Shown here piece after piece: positions 33,111 through 43,646 of a DNA stretch of 57,014 nt. Below the pieces are notes generated by a model. That model was not told the origin of the DNA, did no database searches, and saw nothing but the letters and a program-made list of their open reading frames with translations. Within the stretch, counting starts at the first letter, position 1, and every line of letters starts with the position of its first letter. The translations under genes were made by a program, and so were the position numbers. This DNA comes from Oxalobacteraceae bacterium (GTDB lineage Bacteria; Pseudomonadota; Gammaproteobacteria; Burkholderiales; Burkholderiaceae_D): assembly GCA_010024875.1 (NCBI GenBank), contig RGFZ01000015.1:1-57014 (forward strand), in the 5' to 3' direction.

Positions 33111-35210
33111 ATGAAGCACACACTGCTGGTCGAACTGCTGACCGAAGAACTCCCTCCGAAGGCATTAGGCAAACTGGGCGATGCTTTCGCCACTGCGATG
33201 TTCAATGGCCTGTCGTCACGCGCGCTGCTCGATGAAGGCGCCCGTTTCACTGCCTATGCCAGCCCTCGCCGTCTGGCGGTCTCCATACAAGGCGTACGCG
33301 GTTCATCGCCGGACAAGCAGATCCGCGAGAAAGTACTGCCCGTCTCTGTCGCACTGGACAAAGAAGGCCAGCCTGCGGCGCCGCTGACCAAAAAGCTCAC
33401 TGCGCTGGCAACGCAGGCCGGACGCGAGAGCATCGCGCTGTCCGAACTAGAGCGCGCCAGCGATGGCAAGGCCGAGAACTTCTTTTTCACCTACACCGCA
33501 CCCGGTCAACCGCTGGCCAGTGGCTTGCAAGTCACGCTGGAAGAAAGCATTGCCAAGCTGCCGATTCCAAAGTTAATGAGCTACCAGCGCCCAAGTGGCG
33601 ACACTGTGCATTTCGTGCGCCCTGTACACGGTCTGATTGCGCTCCTGGATGACAAAGTCGTGCCTCTGTCTATTTTGGGACTGCAATCGTCGCAGACCAC
33701 GCTCGGCCACCGATTTTTGTCGCGCAAGCCTTCGCTGGCGATTACCTCGGCCGAACGCTATGCTGAGATACTCGAAGAAGATGGCCGGGTCATCGCAAGC
33801 TACGACACGCGCAAAGAAAAAATCCGTACTGCCCTGCAAGCCAAAGCGGGTAACGATCATATTCTGATGCCCGAGGCGCTGCTGGATGAAGTGAGCGCCC
33901 TAGTGGAATGGCCGGTGGTCTATGAGTGCCATTTCGACGAGGCCTTCCTGTCTGTGCCGCAGGAATGCCTGATTCTGACGATGCAGACCAATCAGAAGTA
34001 TTTCGCCCTGACGGATACCAACGGCAAGCTGCGCTCGCGCTTTCTGATCGTATCGAATCTGGAAACCACTGATCCGCAGCACATCATCGGTGGCAATGAG
34101 CGCGTGGTGCGCCCTCGCCTGTCGGATGCCAAGTTCTTTTTCGAGCAAGACAAGAAGAAAAAACTCTTTGACCGCGTATCTGGACTGTCCAGCGTGGTTT
34201 ATCACAACAAGCTCGGCTCGCAGGCGCAGCGCAATGAGCGCGTGGTAGCGATCGCGACTTCCGTTGCCGAATCACTGGGTGCCGATGTCGCGCTGGCCAA
34301 GCGTGCCGCGCAGCTATCAAAAGCCGACCTGCTGACGGACATGGTAGGTGAGTTCCCGGAACTGCAAGGTATCATGGGCACATACTACGCGCGCCATGAT
34401 GGCGAGCCGGATGAGGTCGCAGCAGCGATTGGCGAGCATTATCAGCCGCGCTTTGCCGGCGATGCATTGCCTGCCACCCGCACCGGCACTGTGGTCGCGA
34501 TGGCCGACAAACTCGAAACGCTGGTCGGTATCTGGGGCATCGGTCTCGCCCCTACCGGCGATAAAGATCCCTTCGCGCTGCGCCGTCATGCGCTGGGCAT
34601 ACTGCGCATGCTGGTCGAGCAAAAGCTGCCGCTGTCACTGTCGCATCTGCTGCGACAAGCGGCGTCTCAATTGACTGGTAACGCGCATTTCACTGATCCC
34701 GTGGCAGATGTTCAAGCCTTTGTTTATGACCGCCTGCGCGGTCTGCTGCGCGAGCGCGGTCATGCGCAGGATGCGGTGGAAGCTGTAGTTTCCCAGATGC
34801 CCGACCGGCTCGACGATATTCTCGAGCGCCTTGACGCCGTGAAGATTTTCGCTGCGCTGCCTGAAGCGGCCTCGCTGGCAGCTGCCAACAAGCGCATCAC
34901 CAATATCCTGAAGAAAAACGAAGGTGTCCATGGCGAGGTACAACCCAAACTGCTGGCCGAACCCGCCGAGCAAACGCTCTATGGCGCCATGACCGAAACC
35001 CGACAGGCCGTAGATCAAGCGTTTGCGAAAGCAGATTTCAGCGCGACGCTCAAAGCGCTCGCGGCGCTGCGCGACGATGTCGATACGTTCTTCAATGACG
35101 TGATGGTGATGGCTGAGGATCCGGCGTTGCGTACCAACCGCCTCGCGCTGCTGCAGTCACTGCATGCGATGATGAATCGCGTCGCAGATATCTCCCGGCT
35201 CGCGGCCTGA
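33111..35210 (+). CDS. glyS: Glycyl-tRNA synthetase beta subunit
   Basis: tRNA-binding subunit that pairs with GlyQ. The 699-residue protein starts [19 protein letters not shown], and carries [31 protein letters not shown], the HD-like [21 protein letters not shown] and a C-terminal anticodon-binding domain ([27 protein letters not shown]). Full length, same operon as glyQ. Confidence 0.98.
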   Translation: MKHTLLVELLTEELPPKALGKLGDAFATAMFNGLSSRALLDEGARFTAYASPRRLAVSIQGVRGSSPDKQIREKVLPVSVALDKEGQPAAPLTKKLTALATQAGRESIALSELERASDGKAENFFFTYTAPGQPLASGLQVTLEESIAKLPIPKLMSYQRPSGDTVHFVRPVHGLIALLDDKVVPLSILGLQSSQTTLGHRFLSRKPSLAITSAERYAEILEEDGRVIASYDTRKEKIRTALQAKAGNDHILMPEALLDEVSALVEWPVVYECHFDEAFLSVPQECLILTMQTNQKYFALTDTNGKLRSRFLIVSNLETTDPQHIIGGNERVVRPRLSDAKFFFEQDKKKKLFDRVSGLSSVVYHNKLGSQAQRNERVVAIATSVAESLGADVALAKRAAQLSKADLLTDMVGEFPELQGIMGTYYARHDGEPDEVAAAIGEHYQPRFAGDALPATRTGTVVAMADKLETLVGIWGIGLAPTGDKDPFALRRHALGILRMLVEQKLPLSLSHLLRQAASQLTGNAHFTDPVADVQAFVYDRLRGLLRERGHAQDAVEAVVSQMPDRLDDILERLDAVKIFAALPEAASLAAANKRITNILKKNEGVHGEVQPKLLAEPAEQTLYGAMTETRQAVDQAFAKADFSATLKALAALRDDVDTFFNDVMVMAEDPALRTNRLALLQSLHAMMNRVADISRLAA

Positions 35211-35249
35211 CGAATCCGGAAGCTTTGCGTGCCTGCCAGCGACCCGACC

Positions 35250-35843
35250 ATGAAGCTGATCGTACTCGACCGCGATGGCGTGATCAACTTTGATTCGGAT
35301 GCCTATATCAAGTCGCCGCAGGAATGGGTTGCTATTCCCGGTTCGCTAGAGGCGATCGCACGGCTCAATCAGCATGGCTATCGAGTAGCTGTAGCGACTA
35401 ATCAGGCCGGCATCTCACGCGGCTTGTTTGACATGAAGACCTTGTGCGCGATACACCAGAAACTTCATCAGTCGGCACAGGCAGTCGGCGCGCGAATTGA
35501 TGCGATCTTTTACTGTCCCCACGCGCCGGATGCGCACTGCGACTGCAGAAAGCCGAATCCCGGCATGCTGCTGTCGATAGGACAGCGCTTTGAGGTCAGC
35601 TTGCACAACTTACCGGTGGTTGGTGATTCCTTGCGCGACTTGCAAGCAGCAGCGCAAGTTGGCGCCGCGCCTTATCTCGTAAGGACGGGCAACGGAGAAC
35701 AAACGCTGGCAAAGAGTGACCTGCCGCCGGGCACCAAAATCTTCGATGATCTTTCTAACTTGGTCGATCGTCTTCTGCATGCAGAGCGGGCAACCCCCGA
35801 CACGGTAGACATGGCACGCGCAGCACTGGCCAAGAAAAAATAA
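35250..35843 (+). CDS. gmhB: D-glycero-beta-D-manno-heptose-1,7-bisphosphate 7-phosphatase
   Basis: HAD phosphatase in ADP-heptose synthesis for the LPS inner core. The nucleophile motif VLDRDGVIN, ATNQAGISRG, the zinc-binding CPHAPDAHCDCRKP and VGDSLRDLQAA are all present. The start at 35250 (MKLIVLDRDG) fits the family; a GTG 21 bases upstream would add seven residues. 197 residues. It lies between glyS and plsC. Confidence 0.93.
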   Translation: MKLIVLDRDGVINFDSDAYIKSPQEWVAIPGSLEAIARLNQHGYRVAVATNQAGISRGLFDMKTLCAIHQKLHQSAQAVGARIDAIFYCPHAPDAHCDCRKPNPGMLLSIGQRFEVSLHNLPVVGDSLRDLQAAAQVGAAPYLVRTGNGEQTLAKSDLPPGTKIFDDLSNLVDRLLHAERATPDTVDMARAALAKKK

Positions 35844-35889
35844 TTTTTAATCGGCGGTACGCCTTGCGCCCGCGTTAAACGGAAACTGA

Positions 35890-36639
35890 ATGTCTCGTTC
35901 TGTGCTGTTCCTTCGATCGCTGCTGTTTGCGCTACTGATCCTGCTGATTACGGTCATCTGGGCGCTCGCATGCTTTATCTTCATCTTGCTGCCCTACCGT
36001 CAGCGCTACTGGATGATCACGCGCTGGAACGTGTTCATCACACTGGCTGCCTGCTACGCTTGCGGCATACGCTGGCAAGTCAAAGGCATGGAAAATCTGC
36101 CGGATGCGCCGGTCATCCTGCTATCCAAGCACCAGTCGGCCTGGGAGACGATTTTTTATTGCTGGCTGATGCCGCGTCCACTGATCTTCGTGTTCAAGAA
36201 ATCCCTGCTCTACATTCCCTTTTTTGGCTGGGGGCTGGCGATGCTGCGTATGATCGCTATCGACCGCAGCAAAGGCCGGGACGCCATGGCGCAAGTCATC
36301 CGTGTCGGCAAACAGCGACTGGACGATGGCCAGTGGGTGATCATGTTCCCCGAAGGCACCCGTACCCCAGTCGGCAAACAAGGCCATTACAAAGCAGGCG
36401 GCGCAATACTGGCGATCGGCACCAACACGCCGATCGTGCCGATTGCAATCAATTCTGGTGACTGCTGGCCACGTAATGCCTTCATCAAAACACCGGGGCT
36501 GATCACGGTATCCATCGGCAAGCCGATTGCGCCGGAGGATCTCACCCCAGCCGAATTGATGGCCAAGGTCGAAAATTGGATAGAATCCGAAATGCGGGTA
36601 ATTACCCCTGCAGCTTATTCGGATCCGGCAGATGCCTGA
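35890..36639 (+). CDS. plsC: 1-acyl-sn-glycerol-3-phosphate acyltransferase PlsC
   Basis: Makes phosphatidic acid from lysophosphatidic acid in the inner membrane. The 249-residue protein has a hydrophobic N-terminal anchor (about 8-35), the acyltransferase box KHQSAWET near residue 80 (a variant of HX4D with Glu in place of Asp), IDRSKGRDAM and the substrate motif MFPEGTRTPVGKQGHYKAGG. It follows gmhB after 46 bases and precedes the metallopeptidase gene. Confidence 0.93.
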   Translation: MSRSVLFLRSLLFALLILLITVIWALACFIFILLPYRQRYWMITRWNVFITLAACYACGIRWQVKGMENLPDAPVILLSKHQSAWETIFYCWLMPRPLIFVFKKSLLYIPFFGWGLAMLRMIAIDRSKGRDAMAQVIRVGKQRLDDGQWVIMFPEGTRTPVGKQGHYKAGGAILAIGTNTPIVPIAINSGDCWPRNAFIKTPGLITVSIGKPIAPEDLTPAELMAKVENWIESEMRVITPAAYSDPADA

Positions 36640-36666
36640 ACGGTGCTGCTTGCCAGTGAACCATCC

Positions 36667-37554
36667 ATGATTTTCAAAAAGATATCCGGCATGTCGATAA
36701 GGCAGTTTTTGCGCAAAAAATTTGTCGACCCCAACCAGCTTTCGCTGCTGGATACGTTTGCCGATGCCGATTCGTCTGCAGCCCATGCATCTCCGCAAGC
36801 CTCGACGGTGCCAGAGACGCCGATACCAGCAAACCATCGCCGCATCTATCTCGACACTCACTATCTCGATTACCGTTTGCTTCGCTCCAAGCGACGCACT
36901 ATCGGATTTCTGATCGATGATGACGGTCTGCGCGTGACGGCGCCAAGGTGGGTGACCGTGACAGAGATCGAATCGGCAATCAAGGCCAAGCAGCCATGGA
37001 TCTTCCGCAAGATCAACGAACAGCGCGAGCGCTCGGTGCGCCGACTGCAGCCGCCGATGGAGTGGCGCGATGGTGCAAAGCTGCCCTACCTTGGCAGCGA
37101 CATCACGCTTCGTATTGCCGACCGCGGTAGTCTGGGTGCACGTTTCGATGAAAGCACCAGCGAACTGCATATCCATCTGCCAGCCTCTTCAACGGAACAG
37201 CAGCTGAAAGACCGTGTGCAGGGCTGGCTGCAAAGCGAGGCCAAGCGTCTTTTTGCCGAGCGACTGGAGATCTACGCAGCGAAACTCGGTGTCAGCTATC
37301 AGCGATTTTCACTGTCCTCGGCCAGCACCCAATGGGGATCTTGCACTGCCGATGGCCGTATTCGTCTGAACTGGCGACTGGTGCATTTCGCGCTTCCCAA
37401 TATTGATTATGTGGTCGCGCATGAACTGTCGCATCTGCGCGAAATGAATCACGGCCCGCAATTCTGGGCGACCGTGCAATCCGTTCTGCCCGAATTCGAA
37501 TCGGCGCGCAAAGCGCTACGCGATCACGAACGGGAAAAGCTACCCAATTTTTGA
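36667..37554 (+). CDS. YgjP-like M48-type metallopeptidase (DUF45)
   Basis: Predicted zinc protease of the YgjP/WLM group. The C-terminal motif [19 protein letters not shown] contains HExxH plus the third histidine; before it, [22 protein letters not shown] is the family signature. The N-terminal 50 residues are low-complexity and not conserved. The start is uncertain: ATG at 36667, ATG at 36691 or GTG at 36643, none with a strong ribosome site. 295 residues as given. gloA follows 13 bases later. Confidence 0.85.
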   Translation: MIFKKISGMSIRQFLRKKFVDPNQLSLLDTFADADSSAAHASPQASTVPETPIPANHRRIYLDTHYLDYRLLRSKRRTIGFLIDDDGLRVTAPRWVTVTEIESAIKAKQPWIFRKINEQRERSVRRLQPPMEWRDGAKLPYLGSDITLRIADRGSLGARFDESTSELHIHLPASSTEQQLKDRVQGWLQSEAKRLFAERLEIYAAKLGVSYQRFSLSSASTQWGSCTADGRIRLNWRLVHFALPNIDYVVAHELSHLREMNHGPQFWATVQSVLPEFESARKALRDHEREKLPNF

Positions 37555-37567
37555 ATTCGAGGATCTT

Positions 37568-37954
37568 ATGCGCATTCTTCACACCATGCTTCGCGTAGGC
37601 GACCTTCAGCGGTCGATCGATTTTTACACCCAGGTGATGGGCATGAGCCTGCTGCGCACAACCGATCGTCCTGACCAGAAATACTCACTGGCATTTCTGG
37701 GCTATGCGAGTAATCCCGATCAGGCCGAGATCGAGCTGACCTACAACTACGGTGTCGATGAATATGAGATGGGTACTGCATATGGCCATATCGCAATCGG
37801 TGTCGAAGACGCTGCCGCAACCTGTGCCGCAGTGAAGGCGGCAGGCGGCAATGTGACCCGCGACGCAGGTCCTGTGAAAGGTGGAGCGACAGTGATTGCC
37901 TTCGTGCAGGATCCGGATGGGTACAAGATCGAGCTGATTCAGCGGGATGCTTGA
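37568..37954 (+). CDS. gloA: Lactoylglutathione lyase (glyoxalase I)
   Basis: Converts the methylglyoxal-glutathione adduct to S-lactoylglutathione. The 128-residue protein keeps all four metal ligands at canonical positions: His5, Glu56, His74 and Glu122. A nickel-type short form is indicated by length. GAGG lies nine bases before the ATG. It is the last gene of the glyQ-started run and converges with rsmA. Confidence 0.97.
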   Translation: MRILHTMLRVGDLQRSIDFYTQVMGMSLLRTTDRPDQKYSLAFLGYASNPDQAEIELTYNYGVDEYEMGTAYGHIAIGVEDAAATCAAVKAAGGNVTRDAGPVKGGATVIAFVQDPDGYKIELIQRDA

Positions 37955-38029
37955 CACATCGAATCACTAGTAAACCGGCATTCCGGCATCCATGGCTGAT
38001 CTGTTAGCGGATCGGCGTCACCACAAAAA

Positions 38030-38794
38030 CTACAATACGCGGGCCAACCTCACATACGACGCCAGCCCCACCGTCTCTGGTCGCGACTGAGGATCAATAC
38101 CCGCCTCGACCAGCTGCGCCTCGGTAAACATCCCGGACAGACTATTGCGTATGACCTTGCGGCGCTGCGAAAACGCCTTGGTTACGACCTGCTCCAGCTT
38201 GAGCCGCTCACATTCCAGTGGCGTAGTGACCGGGATCATTCGCACGATCGCCGAATCCACCTTGGGCGGCGGATCGAAAGCTTCTGGCGGCACGATGAAC
38301 AGTAATTCCATCTGGTAGCGCCACTGCAGCATCACGGATAAGCGACCATAGTCCTTGCTGCCGGGTTCTGCGACCATGCGCTCGACCACTTCTTTTTGCA
38401 GCATGAAGTGCTGATCCTCCACCTGACCGACGTATTCCGCGAGATGGAACAGCAAAGGACTGGAAATGTTGTAAGGCAGGTTGCCAACGATGCGCAGCTT
38501 TCGACCAGGTGACACCAGCGCCGCAAAGTCGAACTGCAAGGCATCGCCAGAGTGGATGATCAATCGATCAGCGGCGAATTTTTTTTGCAGCCATGTGACC
38601 AGATCACGATCCAACTCAACGGCATGCAGCCGATCCAGCGTCTGCAGCAGCAGCGCAGTCATCGCCCCCTGACCGGGGCCGATCTCGACCATCAGATCCT
38701 CCGCCGCTGGCGCAATGGCCTTGAGAATGTCATGCAGCACGTTCTGATCCGTCAGAAAATTCTGGCCGAATCGCTTGCGGGCGATATGCTTCAT
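38030..38794 (-). CDS. rsmA: 16S rRNA dimethyladenosine transferase RsmA (KsgA)
   Basis: Dimethylates A1518 and A1519 in helix 45 of 16S rRNA. The 254-residue protein starts [16 protein letters not shown], has the SAM-binding [11 protein letters not shown] (motif I), the catalytic [13 protein letters not shown] (motif IV) and a C-terminal RRKVIRNSL segment. Its ATG overlaps the pdxA stop (ATGA). It is the last gene of the lptD-surA-pdxA-rsmA cluster. Confidence 0.97.
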   Translation of the reverse strand: MKHIARKRFGQNFLTDQNVLHDILKAIAPAAEDLMVEIGPGQGAMTALLLQTLDRLHAVELDRDLVTWLQKKFAADRLIIHSGDALQFDFAALVSPGRKLRIVGNLPYNISSPLLFHLAEYVGQVEDQHFMLQKEVVERMVAEPGSKDYGRLSVMLQWRYQMELLFIVPPEAFDPPPKVDSAIVRMIPVTTPLECERLKLEQVVTKAFSQRRKVIRNSLSGMFTEAQLVEAGIDPQSRPETVGLASYVRLARVL

Positions 38795-39813
38795 GCGCTG
38801 ACGCGGCCCGAGCTGTAGATCATCTCGGCAGCCATACGTATTGCTACCTGCATACTGGCGTAGTCGGCATGTCCATTACCTCGTGCTGCAATATCCAATG
38901 CGGTACCATGATCGACTGATGTACGAATGATGGGCAAGCCAAGCGTGATGTTCACGCCCTGACCAAAGGTTGCAAACTTCAATACTGGCAAGCCCTGATC
39001 GTGATACATCGCGAGGATGCAATCAGCATCTTTCAGGTATTTGGGTTGGAACAGCGTATCCGCCGGATATGGACCAGACACTTGCCAGCCACGTGCACGC
39101 GCAGCATCGATCACAGGTTTGATCACCTCGATCTCCTCGCGCCCGAGATAACCGTCTTCGCCCGCATGCGGGTTCAGACCGGCCACCATGATACGAGGAT
39201 CGGCAATACCGAACTGCTGCTTCAGATCCGCATGCATGATGGACAGCGTACGCGAGAGGCTCTCTCGCGTGATGGCCGCACTCACGTCCTTAAGCGGCAA
39301 ATGCGTGGTCGCCAGCGCGACCCTCAGCATCGTGCCATGCGTCGGACCAGCCAGCATCATCACGACCTGCTGCACACCGGTTTTTTCGGCCAGGTACTCG
39401 GTATGTCCGGTGAAAGCGATGCCGGCATCATTGATCGTGCTCTTCTGCACGGGCGCAGTGACGATTGCATCTACCCACTGATTCATCGCCACGTCGACAG
39501 CGATATCCAGCGTCTCTAGTACGGCTGGACCATTACGGGCATCCAGTTCGCCAGACACTGGGCGCACGGCCAACGGACAATCGATCAGACTGAGTCTCCC
39601 CGGTTCGCGAGGCAGGGTCTGAAGTGCGGCAGGCGACCCCAGCGACGGGATGCGACGCTCTGAGGAGAACGCCAAAGCCAGCGCTTGCAGCTGCTGGGCA
39701 TCACCGATCAGAACGACGTCGAGAGTACCGGCCTCCAGCGCGGCGCGCACGGAGATTTCAGGACCTATGCCTGCCGGCTCGCCGCAGGTGATGGCTATGC
39801 GCGGACAAGGCAT
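38791..39813 (-). CDS. pdxA: 4-hydroxythreonine-4-phosphate dehydrogenase PdxA
   Basis: NAD-dependent step of pyridoxal phosphate synthesis. The 340-residue protein begins [13 protein letters not shown], with [11 protein letters not shown] (metal His), [16 protein letters not shown] and the C-terminal [15 protein letters not shown] and [13 protein letters not shown]. Complete. It lies 20 bases after surA, as in E. coli. Confidence 0.97.
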   Translation of the reverse strand: MPCPRIAITCGEPAGIGPEISVRAALEAGTLDVVLIGDAQQLQALALAFSSERRIPSLGSPAALQTLPREPGRLSLIDCPLAVRPVSGELDARNGPAVLETLDIAVDVAMNQWVDAIVTAPVQKSTINDAGIAFTGHTEYLAEKTGVQQVVMMLAGPTHGTMLRVALATTHLPLKDVSAAITRESLSRTLSIMHADLKQQFGIADPRIMVAGLNPHAGEDGYLGREEIEVIKPVIDAARARGWQVSGPYPADTLFQPKYLKDADCILAMYHDQGLPVLKFATFGQGVNITLGLPIIRTSVDHGTALDIAARGNGHADYASMQVAIRMAAEMIYSSGRVSA

Positions 39814-39833
39814 GGCAAAGAGGTCAAATGCAG

Positions 39834-41225
39834 TTATTGCGTGCGCGGACTGAATTCGTCGAGTCGGTATTCGACGTAAGCACGGTCGCGCAACTGGCGC
39901 AGCCAGTCTTCGTAAGCTTCTTCCAGCTTCTGGTCGCGCAAGGCTTGCCGCGCCATCAGCCGCTGTCGCTCACGCGAGACTTCTTCGGTCTTGCGCTCCA
40001 GGACTTCAATCAGGTGATAGCCAAAGGGTGATTCGACAGGATCACTGACCTGACCGGGACGCAGGGAATTCATCGCGCGCTCGAATTCGGGCACGGTATC
40101 GCCCGGATAGATCCAGCCGAGATCACCACCTTTGCTCGCTGAACCATCATTCGAATACAGTCGCGCGAGGTCTTCGAATTTTGCAGCCTTGTTATCAAGC
40201 CGCTCCCTCAGCTCGGCAAGCTTGCGCCTAGCCTCGGATGAGGACACGATCTGGTTCACCTTGATCAGAATATGGCGGGCACGCGTCTGCTGGACCATCG
40301 TGCCCACGCCAGCCTTAGTGGCGCCGACGGCGCGACGCCCGTTCAGCTTAAGCACATGAAAGCCGTTCGCGCTGCGCACCAGTGGCGCGATCTCGCCATC
40401 GCCAATTTTTTCTACAGCATCAACGAATAGTTGCGGCAAACGTGACACGCTGCGCCAGCCCAGATCACCGCCGGACAGGGCATCACCTGCATCGGAAAAA
40501 CTCGCCGCGACTTTTGCGAAATCCGTACCTGATTTCAGCTGTGCAACCGCCGTCTCCGCACGCTTGCGGCGTTCGGCGATCTGCTGGGGTGAGGCATTCT
40601 CTGGCACGCGTACCAAGATCTGAGCGATGCTCAGTTCCTGTTGGCTGGCTTCGGGCTTGCCGCCGGCGGCAGCGAGATAGTTATCCACCTCGGAATCGGC
40701 AATCTGCAATTTGTTGTCGACTTCGCGCTCACGCAAGCGCTGCAGGGTGATTTCTTCGCGAATCTCTTCACGAAAGCGAGCGAAAGACAGTCCGTCACGT
40801 TCAAGCTGATCGCGGAAACTCTGCACCGACAGCTGATTCTGCTCGGCGATACGAGCGACTGCGCGATCGAGCATGATGTCGTCGATGCGAATGCCGCTCT
40901 CACGCGCCAATTGCATTTGAGCACGCGTGACGATCATGCGCTCCAGCAGTTGTTTCTGTAGCACGTCACGCGGCGGCATCTGCATGTTCTGGCGCTTCAT
41001 GCGCTGCTCAATCAGCGCCATCCGATCATTGAGCTCCTTGAGAGTGACGACTTCCGTGTTCACCACGGCGACAATCGCGTCGATCAATACCGGCTGCTTG
41101 GCAGAGGTTTTGTCTTGCGCCCACACAGGAGCAGAAATAACAGTCACGGCAACGGCGAGCATCGCAGCCATCGACAGGCTGCGGGACATCGCAAGCGGAA
41201 TGAACCGGTTCACGGCAATCATCAT
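39834..41225 (-). CDS. surA: Periplasmic chaperone/peptidyl-prolyl isomerase SurA
   Basis: Escorts outer-membrane proteins through the periplasm. The 463-residue form from the first of two adjacent ATGs (41225/41222) has a signal peptide ending in VWAQ, a SurA N-terminal domain ([18 protein letters not shown]) and two parvulin domains, each with a recognisable [16 protein letters not shown] or [16 protein letters not shown] stretch. A much longer frame upstream overlaps lptD and is not real. The client-rich neighbour lptD is 11 bases upstream. Confidence 0.96.
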   Translation of the reverse strand: MMIAVNRFIPLAMSRSLSMAAMLAVAVTVISAPVWAQDKTSAKQPVLIDAIVAVVNTEVVTLKELNDRMALIEQRMKRQNMQMPPRDVLQKQLLERMIVTRAQMQLARESGIRIDDIMLDRAVARIAEQNQLSVQSFRDQLERDGLSFARFREEIREEITLQRLREREVDNKLQIADSEVDNYLAAAGGKPEASQQELSIAQILVRVPENASPQQIAERRKRAETAVAQLKSGTDFAKVAASFSDAGDALSGGDLGWRSVSRLPQLFVDAVEKIGDGEIAPLVRSANGFHVLKLNGRRAVGATKAGVGTMVQQTRARHILIKVNQIVSSSEARRKLAELRERLDNKAAKFEDLARLYSNDGSASKGGDLGWIYPGDTVPEFERAMNSLRPGQVSDPVESPFGYHLIEVLERKTEEVSRERQRLMARQALRDQKLEEAYEDWLRQLRDRAYVEYRLDEFSPRTQ

Positions 41226-41236
41226 GGCATTCTCAA

Positions 41237-43519
41237 TCAGTAGGTTTCGTACGGATAATCGGTGGAACCCAGCGGCTGGTAACCTGGTACGTTGGCGCGC
41301 AGCGCGCGCATCGGATTCGCGCCCAACATGGACAGGCCATTGAATTCCAGCTGCAGGAAGACCGTGGTGTTGGCCACGCTCTGGGCGGTCGGGACACGCT
41401 GGCCGACAATCCGGAAGATCCAGCAATCCGCCTTGTACTCAATACCGGCCAGCGACTGACCGAGCTGGCCTTCTTTCAGCAAATAGCTGATCCTGCCCAC
41501 ACCGTACCAACGGTCGCCGAGCGGCCACTGAGAGGAGATATCGATCAGCTCGAAGTTGGAGTTCGGATCGTTCGGCAGATTCCGGACGTCACGTCGGTAT
41601 TGCACATTGAGCACTTTCATTGGTGCCGGCTGCCAGAAGGCGCCAATATTCATGCGGTTCAGTTCATTGCGGCTCTGACTGAACTGGAAGTTGGAATCGA
41701 CGCGGAGCTGATCGGTCACCCGGCCTGAGCCCAGGAACAGCATGTCGGATCGCGTTTCGGTGGGCAGCAGCGTGGAATCATTCAGTGTCACGCGCTGGTC
41801 AGAAAAGGAAAAACGCTGCGCGATCGCCAAGCGTACCCGCTCCATGCCATTTTGCTGCAGGTAGCGCGTCGTCAGTGCTGTCGTCACCTGATTGGCATCG
41901 CTGATACGATCGTTACCCACAAAACGGTTCTCGCGAAATACTGTCGCGAAATTGAAGTCGGCCTCGGTAGAATCGAAATTCGGGTAGAGCGTGGAATCCT
42001 GTCGCTTGTACGGAGTATGCGTATAAAACACGCGAGGCTCGAAGGTTTGTATCGCGGCATTGCCAAACAAGCTGGCATCGCGCTCATAGATCAGGCCTGA
42101 ATCCAGCGAAAAAGTGGGTAGCGTTCGGTTGGGCGCGGTCATGCTTGGCGCCGCTGTCTGATCCAGACTGTAGACCGTGCTATGGAGTGACGCACTGGGG
42201 CGCAGAAAAAAGCCCGGTGTCTGATAACTGTAGGTCAGCCGTGGGTTGACCACCATCCGGTCACCTTGGCGCGGCATGCCATCCGTTGGTATGAACGTCT
42301 GGTGAAAACGCGTGAACTCGGAACCCAGCGACCAGTTCAGCCCGGTATTGTTCTCGCCGTAATAGTTGTAATTCAGTTGAGGAAGCCGGCTGTAGGGGCG
42401 CTGAATGACTGCGTTGCTGCTGCGATCCTGGAGCACTTGGTACTCGGTCAGCCTGCCACTGGCAGTCCAGTCCTGACTACCGTAATCCAGCCGGACATCG
42501 CGCACCAGCAGACGGCGAGCAATACCGGGCTGGTAGGCCCAAACCCGGCTGAATGGAAAATCGCGCGCGTAATCATCGTCCGACGCGGCATTCAGATTGG
42601 TGTTCAGTGTCAGGCCCTGCCCAAGCGTGTGCTTGTGGCGCGAGGACGCAGCCCAGCGGCTGCTGCCGGTCTGGTTGTCTCGATCGATCACCTCGAAATT
42701 GGCCTGACCGCCGTATTCTTCACCCAGATAACGCGCGCTGCCGCCTAACATCAAACCGCGACGTGTGATGTAGTGCGGCGCGAGTATCAGATCGCGATTG
42801 GGTGCGATGTTCCAGTAATACGGCGTGACCACTTCCAGTCCGCCAGAGGTTGATGTCGCAATGGTTGGCGCGAGAAAGCCGGAGACGCGCTCATCGCTGA
42901 GCGGGAAAGACAACTTGGGCGCGCCCACCAGCGGCACGCCTTTGAACACGACCACCGCATTTTCTGCGACACCGATCTCGCGGCCATTGTCCAGCGCCAG
43001 TGATCCGGAACGCAGATACCAGTCAGGATCAGGGCCTTCGCAGGTGGTATAGAAGCCACCGATGACGGTAGCTTTGTCCTGCGACTCAAATTCGATGCGG
43101 TCGGCCTTGCCGTGCGCGTTCATGCGCATGAGCTTGTAGACAGGACTTTGCAGGACACCCTCGCCAGTGTCCAGCTTCAGGCGCAACTCGTTGCCGGAGA
43201 ACTGATTACCTTCGCGCTGAAGGCGCACATTACCGATCGCATTCACTCGGTCTTCAACGATGTCGTATGTCATGCGATCGGCTTCGATCTGCGTCTTGCC
43301 ACGCCTGATGCCGACCTGACGTTCCATGCTGACCTCGTGATCGGGACGGCCGGTGATCTGCTCCGCTTCGAATGAAGTGGGCCCATTGTCATCGGGGGCA
43401 CCCTCGATCCATGGGCGAGTTTGCGCGACTGACAGCGCGGGCAAAAGGGCCAGTGCGAGCGCCAAAGCACTCAGGCGCAGTTCGGCAACAGGTTGTAGAA
43501 GAGGCAATCGCCGGATCAT
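41237..43519 (-). CDS. lptD: LPS-assembly outer-membrane protein LptD
   Basis: Beta-barrel that, with the LptE plug, inserts LPS into the outer leaflet. The 760-residue precursor has a signal peptide (cleavage near residue 33), an OstA-type jellyroll (about 48-190, ADRMTYDIVEDRVNAIGNVRLQREG) and a C-terminal barrel ending in an aromatic residue. Only two cysteines occur, Cys160 and Cys699, matching the second and fourth of E. coli, so one interdomain disulfide is possible. It is the first gene of the cluster, divergent from amgK. Confidence 0.96.
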   Translation of the reverse strand: MIRRLPLLQPVAELRLSALALALALLPALSVAQTRPWIEGAPDDNGPTSFEAEQITGRPDHEVSMERQVGIRRGKTQIEADRMTYDIVEDRVNAIGNVRLQREGNQFSGNELRLKLDTGEGVLQSPVYKLMRMNAHGKADRIEFESQDKATVIGGFYTTCEGPDPDWYLRSGSLALDNGREIGVAENAVVVFKGVPLVGAPKLSFPLSDERVSGFLAPTIATSTSGGLEVVTPYYWNIAPNRDLILAPHYITRRGLMLGGSARYLGEEYGGQANFEVIDRDNQTGSSRWAASSRHKHTLGQGLTLNTNLNAASDDDYARDFPFSRVWAYQPGIARRLLVRDVRLDYGSQDWTASGRLTEYQVLQDRSSNAVIQRPYSRLPQLNYNYYGENNTGLNWSLGSEFTRFHQTFIPTDGMPRQGDRMVVNPRLTYSYQTPGFFLRPSASLHSTVYSLDQTAAPSMTAPNRTLPTFSLDSGLIYERDASLFGNAAIQTFEPRVFYTHTPYKRQDSTLYPNFDSTEADFNFATVFRENRFVGNDRISDANQVTTALTTRYLQQNGMERVRLAIAQRFSFSDQRVTLNDSTLLPTETRSDMLFLGSGRVTDQLRVDSNFQFSQSRNELNRMNIGAFWQPAPMKVLNVQYRRDVRNLPNDPNSNFELIDISSQWPLGDRWYGVGRISYLLKEGQLGQSLAGIEYKADCWIFRIVGQRVPTAQSVANTTVFLQLEFNGLSMLGANPMRALRANVPGYQPLGSTDYPYETY

Positions 43520-43568
43520 GAGCGGGTAAGAGGCTGTGTCAGCGCCGCGAATCTGAGGTTAATCCCTT

Positions 43569-43574
43569 ATTATA
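43569..43574 (-). promoter_or_regulatory. -10 element for lptD
   Basis: The minus strand reads TATAAT here, 50 bases upstream of the lptD ATG, inside the 127-base gap shared with amgK. No clear -35 is visible. Confidence 0.4.
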
Positions 43575-43646
43575 TGGGAACTCACTGCGCGCGCCGGCTC
43601 ATGGCGGTGCTTTCAACTTGTCAATCTGCATCCCTTTTGATTTCCG

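Noticed and set aside
36121-37176. 351-codon open frame on the minus strand opposite plsC and the YgjP-like gene
   Set aside because: Composition is Cys/His/Arg-rich, with no family likeness; it mirrors two well-supported plus-strand genes.
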